Shown piece after piece: positions 36,900 through 44,758 of a stretch of 64,000 nucleotides of DNA. Position 1 is the first letter of the stretch; every line of letters starts with the position of its first letter. The translations under genes and the position numbers were made by a program. A model generated the notes under the pieces. That model searched no databases. It was not told the origin of the DNA and saw only the letters and a list, made by a program, of their open reading frames with translations. The stretch is from Chryseobacterium glaciei. Its GTDB lineage: Bacteria > Bacteroidota > Bacteroidia > Flavobacteriales > Weeksellaceae. The DNA is taken from assembly GCF_001648155.1 (NCBI RefSeq), contig NZ_CP015199.1, positions 1,157,501 to 1,221,500 on the forward strand. The letters are read 5' to 3'.

Positions 36900-38372
36900 T
36901 CAGTCCTCATTTTCAGGTAATTTTTCAGATTCTACAATTGGTATTATATCATGAAATATAACATAAGCCAATCCATTGCTTTTTTGGTGCAAAATTTTAA
37001 TTTTTTTATTTTCCGCATAAGTATCAATCCACTTTTTAAAGGAATTAGGAGTAAGGTCTTTTGCTAATTCAGGGTTTTCTTGTGTAAATTTTTTATAGAT
37101 AATAGCCTTATCAAATCTTGCTCTAGTATCTTTAGTCTCTCCATCGTTAGCAATTGGATTTTCTATGATGGAATCCATAAAATCTACAAAATCAAGATTA
37201 GTTTCTTGTATCAGTCTATTTTTTTCTTCATTAATACTTTCAGCCTCAATAAGACCATTATTCAGATACTGCTGAATACAGAACATCATATAATTATCGA
37301 ATCTCAACCATTCTTCATCAGTCCAATCATCAAAAAATCTGTGCCCAAATTCTTCAATAATACTGGAATTTTCCCTGTAATGAGAATTTATCTCGAATAC
37401 AATTTTTCTTCTTTTTTCAGAGTTCCCACCTGTTCCCATTACGATATAATTAGAAGTAATAATAACTTTTGGAACATCTTTAAAATCCATAACAGTAGGA
37501 TTCTTATATTTCTTTTCTATAGGCATATCACCAGTAATCATAGAATATAAAGATTCAAAAGAAAAATCTTGTTTAACATCATCAAATACAATTACTTTAT
37601 GGTATGGTTCAACGTCAGCAAAGAAAAATTTATCATTTGTTTTAAGTAGCTTCCCATTTTTCCTTAAAGTAGGTACAATTTTTTTAATTGATTCTGCTAT
37701 TAAACTTTTCCCTGTTCCACCTTCAGATTTATTATTTTCAAAATCAATATTTTCATCTATTAATACAATCGCTTTTGTTAAAGATGGATCTTTGTAAGTG
37801 TGCAATAAATAGCCTATTAAAGTTTCTAATGGTATCAGCCGGTTTTCTTTTTGCCCTGAAATATTCCAACAAAATTGCTTAAATTCAGTATTCTTAATTT
37901 TTTGGGATTTAAAATCTCTTTTTAGTATTTGGTCCTCCCATACATATCCATCATAATTTTTATATGGAATTAAATTAAAACTATTTGAAGTTACATTTAA
38001 AACACCATTTTGATAAAAAAATACAGCTGTATTTTCTGAACCATAATTAAAATCAATAGAAATGCTATCAATTCCTTCGATAAATTTCTTTGACAAATAG
38101 TCCTGACCTAAAAAAGTTTCCCAAACATCGACTTTATTTATGTTTAATAAATGTTTCTTTACTTCCTCTCTAATAATATGCTCTTTCGTAGGTATAACAA
38201 TAGATGTGTCTATGATTTTAATTAGTTGAAAATCTTTATTTTGGATTAATTTCCTATATCCTCTATTTTCTAAAAAATTTATAAACTTCGATTTTACGAT
38301 ATAAATTTGTACACCTTGTTCAGTTTCGATTTCTATCCAAAATTGGAGGTCATTGTTATTAATCGTTCCCAT
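36900..38372 (-). CDS. D5-type primase-helicase (SF3 helicase)
   Basis: 490 aa, cytosolic. The C-terminal half is a superfamily 3 / DUF5906-like helicase: Walker A GGTGKSLIAESIKKI (~220), Walker B YHKVIVFDDV (~258), sensor-like KVIITSNYIVMGTGGNSEKRRK (in two parts, ~305-325). The N-terminal ~190 residues are divergent and lack a recognisable archaeo-eukaryotic primase motif, so the helicase/loader function is the safer call. Such proteins unwind or prime replication of phages, satellites and plasmids. It overlaps the upstream HTH gene by 14 bp, so the two are translationally coupled. This is the element's replication gene. Confidence 0.85.
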   Translation of the reverse strand: MGTINNNDLQFWIEIETEQGVQIYIVKSKFINFLENRGYRKLIQNKDFQLIKIIDTSIVIPTKEHIIREEVKKHLLNINKVDVWETFLGQDYLSKKFIEGIDSISIDFNYGSENTAVFFYQNGVLNVTSNSFNLIPYKNYDGYVWEDQILKRDFKSQKIKNTEFKQFCWNISGQKENRLIPLETLIGYLLHTYKDPSLTKAIVLIDENIDFENNKSEGGTGKSLIAESIKKIVPTLRKNGKLLKTNDKFFFADVEPYHKVIVFDDVKQDFSFESLYSMITGDMPIEKKYKNPTVMDFKDVPKVIITSNYIVMGTGGNSEKRRKIVFEINSHYRENSSIIEEFGHRFFDDWTDEEWLRFDNYMMFCIQQYLNNGLIEAESINEEKNRLIQETNLDFVDFMDSIIENPIANDGETKDTRARFDKAIIYKKFTQENPELAKDLTPNSFKKWIDTYAENKKIKILHQKSNGLAYVIFHDIIPIVESEKLPENED

Positions 38373-38664
38373 TTCTCCTATCCTTTAAATTTTGTATTAA
38401 ATCATTACTTATTTCTGTAAAATTTGATTCTTTATTCCTTAATAACCAGAAATCCAAATCACTCTTTTTGAAATAAATTAATTTTCCGGAAGGCTTATAA
38501 TGTGAAATTTCTTTAGAACTTGTTAGCTTATATAGATATGATCTACTAATTTGTAAGTAGTTTACAGCCTCATCCAATGTTAATATTTCTTTTGTAGACA
38601 GGCTTAGAGAATCAATTTTATTCTCTAATTCATTTAATTTTTGGAGCAATATATTATTTTCCAT
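38359..38664 (-). CDS. HTH excisionase/helix-turn-helix_17 family protein
   Basis: 101 aa. An N-terminal short coiled segment (LLQKLNELENKIDSLS) precedes a MerR-like HTH_17/excisionase domain: EILTLDEAVNYLQISRSYLY (~25), KLTSSKEISHYKPSGKLIYF and KKSDLDFWLL (~70). These proteins act as recombination directionality factors or as repressors of the downstream primase operon. It lies upstream of the primase-helicase and overlaps it. Four GTGGTTAT/C repeats lie 90-136 bp upstream of its start and are candidate binding sites. Confidence 0.85.
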   Translation of the reverse strand: MENNILLQKLNELENKIDSLSLSTKEILTLDEAVNYLQISRSYLYKLTSSKEISHYKPSGKLIYFKKSDLDFWLLRNKESNFTEISNDLIQNLKDRRNGND

Positions 38665-38752
38665 GTTCTTAAATTTTATTTACTAAAAACAGGACTTTCC
38701 TATTTCTGGCTGCAAGATTCAAGGATATGGAATGGTGATATCATCCTCAAAA

Positions 38753-38800
38753 GTGGTTATGAGGTGGTTATAGTGGTTACAACAAAAATAAAGTGGTTAT
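38753..38800. repeat. iteron-like GTGGTTAT cluster
   Basis: GTGGTTAT at 38753, 38764 and 38793 and GTGGTTAC at 38773, all in the same orientation. The start-to-start spacings are 11, 9 and 20 bp, close to one or two helical turns. They are upstream of the HTH/primase operon and overlap the stop codon of the next gene. A replication origin or operator is possible. Confidence 0.5.
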
Positions 38801-39699
38801 GATCGATTCCTGAATTCAATTTTTATAATTTCGGGAACAAATTTTTTACCATGTATTGTAACTTTATCTCTATTACCAAACTTGGTTTTAAAAGTAGAAA
38901 ATTCCCAATTATTGAAATCTGAGAACATCGATTTGATTAAATGTAGAAAATCATCTTTAATTTGTGAAGTGGTAAATAATTGCTTATGTAAAACCCAAAA
39001 GGTAAAACGGAGAAGATTTTTTGGAATTTTTAAATGAGATATTTTTTGAATATTTTCAGGTAGTCTCTCGTTATCAAGATAGTAAGTAATATTATTTATC
39101 ATTAAATGATATTGCTCATCGGACATAATTTTTTCCCTTTTATCATTATTCCCTTTTAAATAGCCCAAAATAATTTCAATAATTTCCGTATCATTATTAT
39201 AGTTTGTCAATTCTAATAATTGATTCGTTTCTACATGGCTTAAATCAATATTAATTTGCTTTTCCTGATTGTATAAATACTTTTCATTAATATATCGTTG
39301 AATCCCTAAAATAGGTTTTAAAATGACAGAATATTTTATAATAGTTGATTCTCCTCTATTGATAAGATATTGTAGTGCTTCTCCTTGATGATAAAGAAAT
39401 GGTAAATAATTGTCTGGATTATTGAACACATAATCATTAATAAATAACTTGGATTTCTGAAACTCAGAGTATAGAGTAATAATAAATGTGGATTCAAAAG
39501 AGGTAGAACTTATTCCTTTTGCATCACTATCAAAATATGTATTTAAATAGGTAATTATTCCTTTATTAACATCAATGTTTTCAATGTAATTATTGAACTC
39601 TTCATTAGCTTTCCTAATGAAATCATCTTTTAATTCATCGACTTTATTATACTCTAATAAATCTTCAAAATATTGTAAAGGATTTTTATGATTTTCCAT
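38797..39699 (-). CDS. hypothetical protein of integrative elements
   Basis: 300 aa from the Met at 39699 (MENHKNPLQYFEDLLEYN). The frame is open to 39741, but the extra 14 residues look like untranslated leader. It is cytosolic and mostly helical. The C-terminal part (LLRFTFWVLHKQLFTTSQI, DFNNWEFSTFKTKFGNRDK) resembles the tail of conserved proteins near integrase ends of Bacteroidota elements. No catalytic motif was seen. It is the outermost gene at attR and would be divergent to int in the excised circle. The 25-bp end repeat lies 58 bp upstream. It may regulate excision or int expression; this is inferred only from position. Confidence 0.6.
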   Translation of the reverse strand: MENHKNPLQYFEDLLEYNKVDELKDDFIRKANEEFNNYIENIDVNKGIITYLNTYFDSDAKGISSTSFESTFIITLYSEFQKSKLFINDYVFNNPDNYLPFLYHQGEALQYLINRGESTIIKYSVILKPILGIQRYINEKYLYNQEKQINIDLSHVETNQLLELTNYNNDTEIIEIILGYLKGNNDKREKIMSDEQYHLMINNITYYLDNERLPENIQKISHLKIPKNLLRFTFWVLHKQLFTTSQIKDDFLHLIKSMFSDFNNWEFSTFKTKFGNRDKVTIHGKKFVPEIIKIEFRNRS

Positions 39700-39756
39700 A
39701 TTCAAAAATAACGAAAAGTTAGAATAGGAAAACAAATGCAAGAAAACTTGTTTTAG

Positions 39757-39781
39757 AAAATTGTTGTACCTATGTTGTACC
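39757..39781 (+). repeat. right copy of the 25-bp element-end repeat
   Basis: Exact match, same orientation, to 15582-15606, with the TTGTACC-TATG-TTGTACC core. It is 52 bp inside attR and 58 bp upstream of the outermost gene. Confidence 0.7.
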
Positions 39782-39791
39782 TGAATAAAAA

Positions 39792-39821
39792 AACCACTTA
39801 GTAGAAATTACATAAGTGGTT
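39792..39821 (-). terminator. element-borne terminator now serving the tRNA(CAT) gene
   Basis: AACCACTTA pairs with TAAGTGGTT (9 bp) and is preceded by an A-run on the left, i.e. a U-run on the minus strand. It lies 13 bp after the tRNA 3' end and replaces the original terminator, now stranded at 15392. Confidence 0.75.
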
Positions 39822-39833
39822 GATTTTCATTTC

Positions 39834-39876
39834 GTGGTCCCACCTGGGCTCGAACCAGGGACCACCTGATTATGAG
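39834..39876. repeat. attR: 43-bp direct repeat within the tRNA(CAT) gene
   Basis: Identical to attL (15428-15470). Here it continues into the intact 5' part of the tRNA gene, so insertion restored a complete tRNA. Confidence 0.93.
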
Positions 39877-39908
39877 TCAGGTGCTCTAACCAACTGAGCT
39901 ATAGGACC
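39835..39908 (-). tRNA. tRNA with CAT anticodon (Met, or Ile2)
   Basis: A 74-nt cloverleaf on the minus strand: acceptor GGTCCTA/TGGGACC, D-arm GCTC/GAGC, anticodon stem CCTGA/TCAGG with loop CTCATAA, and T-arm CCTGG/CCAGG. CAT could be elongator Met or lysidine-modified Ile2. It is not the initiator, because the anticodon stem lacks the three G-C pairs. CCA is not encoded. Its 3' 42 nt are shared with attL. Confidence 0.93.
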
Positions 39909-39970
39909 TCAAAATTTGGTTAAATTTTGTGATTGCAAAAATAGTAAAATTTCTTTCACTACAAAATTTT

Positions 39971-40369
39971 TTATTGCTTTTCTTGGCAAAGTTCTACTAA
40001 GACGCCATTCGTAGATTTAGGATGGAGGAATACAACCAATTTATTATCAGCACCTTCTTTAGGTTCTTCTGAGATGAAAATAAATCCTTCTTTTTTTAAT
40101 CTTTCTACCTCTTCAACGATATTTTCAACGCCAAAAGCTAAATGATGGATGCCTTCTCCCTTTTTATCGATAAATTTTGAGATTGGACTTTCCGGATTAC
40201 TGGCTTCCAGAAGCTCAATTTTACTTTCTCCGGTTTCATAAAAAGAAGTGACTACTCCTTCCCTTTCTACGGATTCTTTTTTGTAAAATTCCTTACCTAA
40301 TAGTTTCGTAAACAATTCATCAGAAATGCCCAAAGATTTCACCGCGATGCCAATATGTTCTAGCTTCAT
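39971..40369 (-). CDS. mce: methylmalonyl-CoA epimerase
   Basis: 132 aa, a complete single VOC-fold protein. Metal ligands and family blocks are visible: KLEHIGIAVKSLG (His near residue 5), a Glu in KIELLEASNPESPI (~50), GEGIHHLAFGVENI (His near 75) and FLHPKSTNGVLVELCQ (Glu near 127). It interconverts the R and S epimers of methylmalonyl-CoA in propionate and branched amino-acid metabolism. It is the first chromosomal gene beyond the element, divergent from rbfA with ~90 bp between them. Confidence 0.93.
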   Translation of the reverse strand: MKLEHIGIAVKSLGISDELFTKLLGKEFYKKESVEREGVVTSFYETGESKIELLEASNPESPISKFIDKKGEGIHHLAFGVENIVEEVERLKKEGFIFISEEPKEGADNKLVVFLHPKSTNGVLVELCQEKQ

Positions 40370-40445
40370 AAATAAAAATAAATATAATTAAGTCGTAAAT
40401 TTGATAATGGTATCAAATTTCAAATAGCAATTCAAACAAAAGTAC

Positions 40446-40453
40446 TAAATTTG
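40446..40453 (+). promoter_or_regulatory. -7 element of rbfA
   Basis: TAAATTTG matches TAnnTTTG exactly and ends 8 bp before the rbfA ATG, so the mRNA leader would be only a few bases long. No clear -33 TTG is at the ideal distance. Confidence 0.45.
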
Positions 40454-40461
40454 CACAACTT

Positions 40462-40821
40462 ATGGAAAGTAACAGACAAAGAAAAGTAGCACAGATTATA
40501 CAGGAAGATTTCGCAGAACTTTTCCGCAAACAGGCTGCAGAAAGCAAGCAAAGTTTTTTAGTATCCGTTTCGGATGTAAAAATAACTCCCGATTTGAGTA
40601 TTGCTAAAATTTATTTAAGCATATTCCCTCAGGAATTCAGAACTTCTATCATGAAGGAAATTGAGGAAAACAAAACTCAATACAGAAATTTTATCGGTCA
40701 GAAAATGGGTAAGCAGGTGAGAATCATTCCACAGCTTAATTTCTATTTGGATACTGCCCTTGATGATGTAGAAAAACTTGAAAAAGAATTAAGAGGCGAA
40801 GGCGACAATCCCGTTTTATAG
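40462..40821 (+). CDS. rbfA: 30S ribosome-binding factor A
   Basis: 119 aa, full length for RbfA. The KH-like fold starts with MESNRQRKVAQIIQEDFAEL, contains LVSVSDVKITPDLSIAKIYL (~30-50), and ends with FYLDTALDDVEKLEKEL, the family's conserved C-terminal helix. It helps mature the 17S rRNA 5' end in 30S assembly. The permease gene follows 3 bp after its stop, so the two are co-transcribed, an arrangement common in Flavobacteriia. Confidence 0.95.
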   Translation: MESNRQRKVAQIIQEDFAELFRKQAAESKQSFLVSVSDVKITPDLSIAKIYLSIFPQEFRTSIMKEIEENKTQYRNFIGQKMGKQVRIIPQLNFYLDTALDDVEKLEKELRGEGDNPVL

Positions 40822-40824
40822 ATT

Positions 40825-42030
40825 TTGAAAAACATTGCATTTTACATAGCTTCACGATACCTTTTATCAAAAAAAGGGAGTACTGCCGTTACGTTTATTA
40901 CGTGGCTGGCGGTAGGAGCAATGACGGTTGCTGTAACTGCAATGTTTGTAATTATCTCCGTTTTTTCGGGACTTGAAGATCTTAATAAAGATCTTATTTC
41001 TAATCTTCATGCCGATTTAACGTTAAAGAGCAGTACCGGAAAAACAATAAAAAATATCGATAAAGTTGATAAAATTTTAAAAAACGATAAAGAGATCACC
41101 AGTTTTTCAAAAGTTATTGAAGAAAAAATATACATCAGCTATAACGGAAAAGGAGATATTGCTTATTTAAGAGGTGTTGATTCTGCTTATACAAAGGTAA
41201 ATCCTATTGATAAAGATGTTTTTTACGGATCTTATCCCAGTTTCGAATACTCGAATGAAGTATTAATGGAAAACTCTTTAGATAACAGATTATCTATTCC
41301 AATAGCTTCGTCCGGTGATTATGCAACGCTTTTTATGCCTAAACCGGGAACCGGAATTATTAATAAAGAAGAAGATATCTACAATAAAAAAGATATTCTG
41401 ATTACTGGAGTTTTCCCTGGAAAGGATCAATTAGACAATTATATCATTTCACCAATAGAATTGACTCAGGAATTACTTAATTTACCTAAACATTCTGCAT
41501 ATCAGATTGTCATTAAATTAAAAAATCCTGACAACACAGATTCAGTAAAACAAAGGCTGTTATCTTCTCTTGGAAAAGATGTTGAAATCAAGACCAAAGA
41601 AGAAGAAAATGCTGCTTTTTGGAAAATGATTAATACTGAAAAGTTATTCATTTATCTTATTTTTGCTTTGGTGATTTTCATTACAACTTTTAATCTGGCC
41701 GGAGCAATTATTATTTTACAGTTAGACAAAAAAGAACAGGCTAAATCATTGATTTCTTTAGGTTTTCCTTTAAGTCATTTAAGAAGAATTTATTTCTATA
41801 CAGGAATTCTTATTGTTGTTTTAGGCGTAATTTCAGGCTTAATATTAGGTACAGCGCTTTGCTATTTCCAATTATACACTGAATTTTTTAAAGCTAATGA
41901 AACGCTTCCTTTTCCGGTAAGAATTGTTGGCAAAAATTATTTCATCGTTGCCATTACCGCTTCCCTATTTGGTTTCATTATTTCTTGGGTATTTTCTAAG
42001 ATCAGTAAAGAGTATATTACTAAAAATTAA
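40825..42030 (+). CDS. FtsX/LolCE-type ABC transporter permease
   Basis: 401 aa with a TTG start at 40825, 3 bp after rbfA. Topology is that of LolC/LolE: one N-terminal membrane helix (STAVTFITWLAVGAMTVAVTAMFVIISVFSG in two blocks, ~18-48), a ~220-residue periplasmic domain, and three C-terminal helices (LIFALVIFITTFNLAGA, GILIVVLGVISGLILG, YFIVAITASLFGFIISW). The SLGFPLSHLRRIYFYTG loop is the family's coupling-helix region. It probably pairs with a LolD-like ATPase encoded elsewhere to release lipoproteins or another envelope substrate. The ATPase is not in this window. Confidence 0.85.
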   Translation: MKNIAFYIASRYLLSKKGSTAVTFITWLAVGAMTVAVTAMFVIISVFSGLEDLNKDLISNLHADLTLKSSTGKTIKNIDKVDKILKNDKEITSFSKVIEEKIYISYNGKGDIAYLRGVDSAYTKVNPIDKDVFYGSYPSFEYSNEVLMENSLDNRLSIPIASSGDYATLFMPKPGTGIINKEEDIYNKKDILITGVFPGKDQLDNYIISPIELTQELLNLPKHSAYQIVIKLKNPDNTDSVKQRLLSSLGKDVEIKTKEEENAAFWKMINTEKLFIYLIFALVIFITTFNLAGAIIILQLDKKEQAKSLISLGFPLSHLRRIYFYTGILIVVLGVISGLILGTALCYFQLYTEFFKANETLPFPVRIVGKNYFIVAITASLFGFIISWVFSKISKEYITKN

Positions 42031-42078
42031 TAAGCAACTTTTTTAATTTTTTGTACCTTTATCGCCCAATTTTTAATA

Positions 42079-43884
42079 ATGAAACGTACTCTACTTCCTT
42101 TTCTAATGATTTTTGCATTTATTAATGCATTTTCACAAGCTCCTGCCACCTACTACGATGGAACTGCAGGATTAACAGGCATTGCCTTAAAAAACAAATT
42201 AAATCAAATTATTACTGACGGTCATCAGGCTAAAACTTACAATGGTTTATGGACTGCTTATCAGACAACTGACCGCGATTATTTCTATGAAAATGACGGT
42301 TCTGTTTTAGATATTTATTCTGAAAATCCAACCGGAGCAGATCCTTACAATTATACAATTGGCACCAACCAATGTGGTAATTATACAACCGAAGGAAACT
42401 GCTACAACAGAGAACACATTGTTCCTCAAAGTCTTTTTAGTGAGGCTTCACCAATGGTAGCCGATGTAAACTTCATCAGAGCAACCGACGGAAAAGTAAA
42501 CGGAATGAGATCTAACTATCCTTTCGGAAAAGTAGGTTCAGCCTCTTTCACTTCTTTAAATGGTTCAAAATTAGGAACATCTGTTTCTCCTGGATATTCA
42601 GGAATTGTATTTGAACCGATTGATGCATTTAAAGGTGATGTTGCAAGAATGATCTTTTATTTCGTAACAAGGTACCAATCTCAACTGGGGAATTTTACCT
42701 CTTCAAACGGAACAGGAGATATGCTTGGAACAACTGCATATCCGGGATTGCAAACTTGGGAGCTTAATCAGCTTTTAGCTTGGAACGCTGCAGATCCAGT
42801 GTCGCCTGCTGAAATTTCAAGAAATAACGCAACTTATATATATCAGTCAAATAAAAATCCATTTATTGATCACCCTGAATTTGCTGAACTTATCTGGGGA
42901 ACACCGGTTGTAGATACTCAGGCTCCAACAGCTGCTACGAACTTGGCTGCGAGCAACCCAGCTTCAAATTCTATCGCTTTAAGCTGGACTGCTGCTACAG
43001 ATAATATCGGAGTAACATCTTACGATATCTACGCAAATGGAGTTTTAAAAGCTACAGTTTCAGGATCTTTAACTTCAACTGTTGTTTCAAACTTATCATC
43101 TTCTACATTATATAATTTCTATATTATTGCTAAAGATGCTTCAGGAAACCCTTCTCCTCAAAGTAATACAGCTACGGAAACTACTCTTGCAGGACAATCT
43201 GGAGGAAATACAAGCTGTGGAACTGAAGATTTTGAAACAATTCCTTCTACAGGTTCAGGATACGCAACGCAAACATGGACAAACAATAATATTACATGGA
43301 CTGCAACAGATGCAAGAACTGACCAAACAATTACAGGAAAAGCGATTACAATCAGAAATGGTAACGTTACAAGTTCTACCATTTCAGGAGGTATTCAAAG
43401 CTTATCTTTAAAAGCTCAGTTAAAATTCTCAGGAGATCCGGGAAGCCTTAATGTTCAGGTAAATGGAGTAACTGTAGGAACAATACCTTACACTGCAACG
43501 GCTCCAACAGCATCAATTACTATTAACAATATTACTGTAAGCGGAGATATCATCATTAAAATCGTTAATCCTGTAACTTCAAACAGAGTTGCTATCGACG
43601 ATCTTTCTTGGACTTGTTACAACAATGCTTTAGGAACAGCTGAAACTGCAAAACAAAAAGCATTCAGCATCTACCCTAACCCAGTTAAAAACAACGAGCT
43701 TTTTGTAAAAGGTGAAAACTTAAGCAAAATTACAAAAGCACAGATCTATGATCTTTCAGGAAAATTGATCGAAACAATTGCAAACCCTTTTAAAAACTCT
43801 AATAAGATCAATCTTAAAGGAATTACAAAAGGAAACTACATTCTTAAAACTGATATTGCTACAACAAAATTCATTGTAGAATAA
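42079..43884 (+). CDS. secreted endonuclease I family protein with Fn3 and T9SS domains
   Basis: 601 aa. The signal peptide is cleaved near AFSQA. Residues ~20-270 are an endonuclease I (EndA/NucM) domain with the beta-beta-alpha-metal core, CYNREHIVPQSLF (His catalytic, ~112) and an ATDGKVNGMRSNYPFG block. A fibronectin type III domain follows (~280-370, APTAATNLAASNPASNS), then a ~130-residue beta domain, then a T9SS type A domain from YPNPVKNNELFVKG. It would degrade extracellular DNA or RNA non-specifically for nutrient or phosphate use. A strong terminator follows. Confidence 0.92.
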   Translation: MKRTLLPFLMIFAFINAFSQAPATYYDGTAGLTGIALKNKLNQIITDGHQAKTYNGLWTAYQTTDRDYFYENDGSVLDIYSENPTGADPYNYTIGTNQCGNYTTEGNCYNREHIVPQSLFSEASPMVADVNFIRATDGKVNGMRSNYPFGKVGSASFTSLNGSKLGTSVSPGYSGIVFEPIDAFKGDVARMIFYFVTRYQSQLGNFTSSNGTGDMLGTTAYPGLQTWELNQLLAWNAADPVSPAEISRNNATYIYQSNKNPFIDHPEFAELIWGTPVVDTQAPTAATNLAASNPASNSIALSWTAATDNIGVTSYDIYANGVLKATVSGSLTSTVVSNLSSSTLYNFYIIAKDASGNPSPQSNTATETTLAGQSGGNTSCGTEDFETIPSTGSGYATQTWTNNNITWTATDARTDQTITGKAITIRNGNVTSSTISGGIQSLSLKAQLKFSGDPGSLNVQVNGVTVGTIPYTATAPTASITINNITVSGDIIIKIVNPVTSNRVAIDDLSWTCYNNALGTAETAKQKAFSIYPNPVKNNELFVKGENLSKITKAQIYDLSGKLIETIANPFKNSNKINLKGITKGNYILKTDIATTKFIVE

Positions 43885-43906
43885 CAGAAAAAAATATTTT
43901 TAAACT

Positions 43907-43933
43907 AAGACCGATTTATTCGGTCTTTTTTTT
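43907..43933 (+). terminator. terminator of the endonuclease gene
   Basis: AAGACCGA, a short loop, TCGGTCTT and a run of eight T: a textbook intrinsic terminator, 12 bp before the aroE start. Confidence 0.92.
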
Positions 43934-43944
43934 ATTTTTGATAG

Positions 43945-44682
43945 ATGGATTCCAATAAAAAATTAGGCTTAATAGGAAGAAATATTTCTTATTCTTTTTC
44001 CAAAAAATACTTCGAAGATAAATTTCAAAAGCTAATGTTAAAAGGCTTTTCGTATAGTATTTTTGATTTAAATGAAATTAATGAAGTGGAAGCTTTATTT
44101 TCAACACCCGACCTTTTGGGTTTTAATGTAACGATTCCTTATAAAGAAAAGATCATTGATTATTTGGACGAATTAAGTGATGAAGCGGAAAAGATTGGCG
44201 CTGTAAACTGCGTATTAATTCAAGATGGTAAAAAAATTGGTTACAATACAGATGCCGTCGGATTTGAAAAAACGTTGCTTCTTCATAAAAAATCGCATCA
44301 GGATTCTGCTTTAATATTAGGAAATGGCGGTGCCGCAAAAGCTGTAAAATATGCTTTAGATAAGCATGGAATTTCTTCAAAAATCATTTCAAGAAATTCG
44401 GAAATTAATTTTGATAACCTGGATAAAGAAACCGTTCAAAATCATAAAATTATCGTGCAATGTACTCCTGTAGGTACTTTTCCGAATGTGGAAGATTGTT
44501 TAAACTTCCCTTTTGAAGGTCTTTCAAAGGAACATTTAATTATAGATCTTATTTACAATCCCAATTACACACAATTCATCATTAAAGCGTCTGAAAAAGG
44601 AGCAAAAACCGTGAATGGTTATTACATGCTTGAACAGCAAGCAGAAAAAGCTTGGGAAATTTGGAATTTTCAAAAAAAATAA
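43945..44682 (+). CDS. aroE: shikimate dehydrogenase
   Basis: 245 aa. It reduces 3-dehydroshikimate to shikimate with NADPH in aromatic amino-acid synthesis. Signatures: GRNISYSFSKKYF (substrate Ser pair, ~7), NVTIPYKEKII with the catalytic Lys (~60), AVNCVLI (~84), NTDAVGF with the catalytic Asp (~97) and the dinucleotide loop LGNGGAAKAV (~116). C-terminal GYYMLEQQAEKAWEIW is typical. TATTTTTG at 43933-43940 is a possible -7 element almost touching the ATG, which would give a nearly leaderless mRNA. Confidence 0.93.
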   Translation: MDSNKKLGLIGRNISYSFSKKYFEDKFQKLMLKGFSYSIFDLNEINEVEALFSTPDLLGFNVTIPYKEKIIDYLDELSDEAEKIGAVNCVLIQDGKKIGYNTDAVGFEKTLLLHKKSHQDSALILGNGGAAKAVKYALDKHGISSKIISRNSEINFDNLDKETVQNHKIIVQCTPVGTFPNVEDCLNFPFEGLSKEHLIIDLIYNPNYTQFIIKASEKGAKTVNGYYMLEQQAEKAWEIWNFQKK

Positions 44683-44758
44683 CATAAATTAGTACTCAAA
44701 TTGGCTTTTAAGCTATTTTTAAAGGATATTAACTCCATTCACATAATATAGATTTGCT

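Larger units (their letters stand above)
15428..39876. mobile_element. 24.4-kb integrative element in a tRNA(CAT) gene
   Basis: The element is defined by the 43-bp direct repeats at 15428 and 39834, an inward-facing tyrosine integrase 155 bp from attL, and an excisionase-like HTH gene plus primase-helicase near attR. Both terminal genes face inward, so in the excised circle they become divergent around attP. It carries replication/recombination genes (AAA ATPase, DUF3871, RadC, D5-type primase), a nucleotide-metabolism operon and an Rhs toxin locus. No capsid, portal, tail, relaxase or T4SS genes were seen. It is therefore more like a phage satellite or mobilizable island than a prophage or ICE; that classification is inferred. 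Confidence 0.88.

Noticed and set aside
37080..37550. Plus-strand 156-codon ORF
   Set aside because: It is an antisense shadow of the primase-helicase gene with no coding features; the same holds for the long antisense frames in the DUF349, nuoF and nuoH genes.
15428..39876. Classification as a conjugative element or prophage
   Set aside because: No relaxase, coupling protein, T4SS, terminase, portal or capsid signature was found among the proteins.
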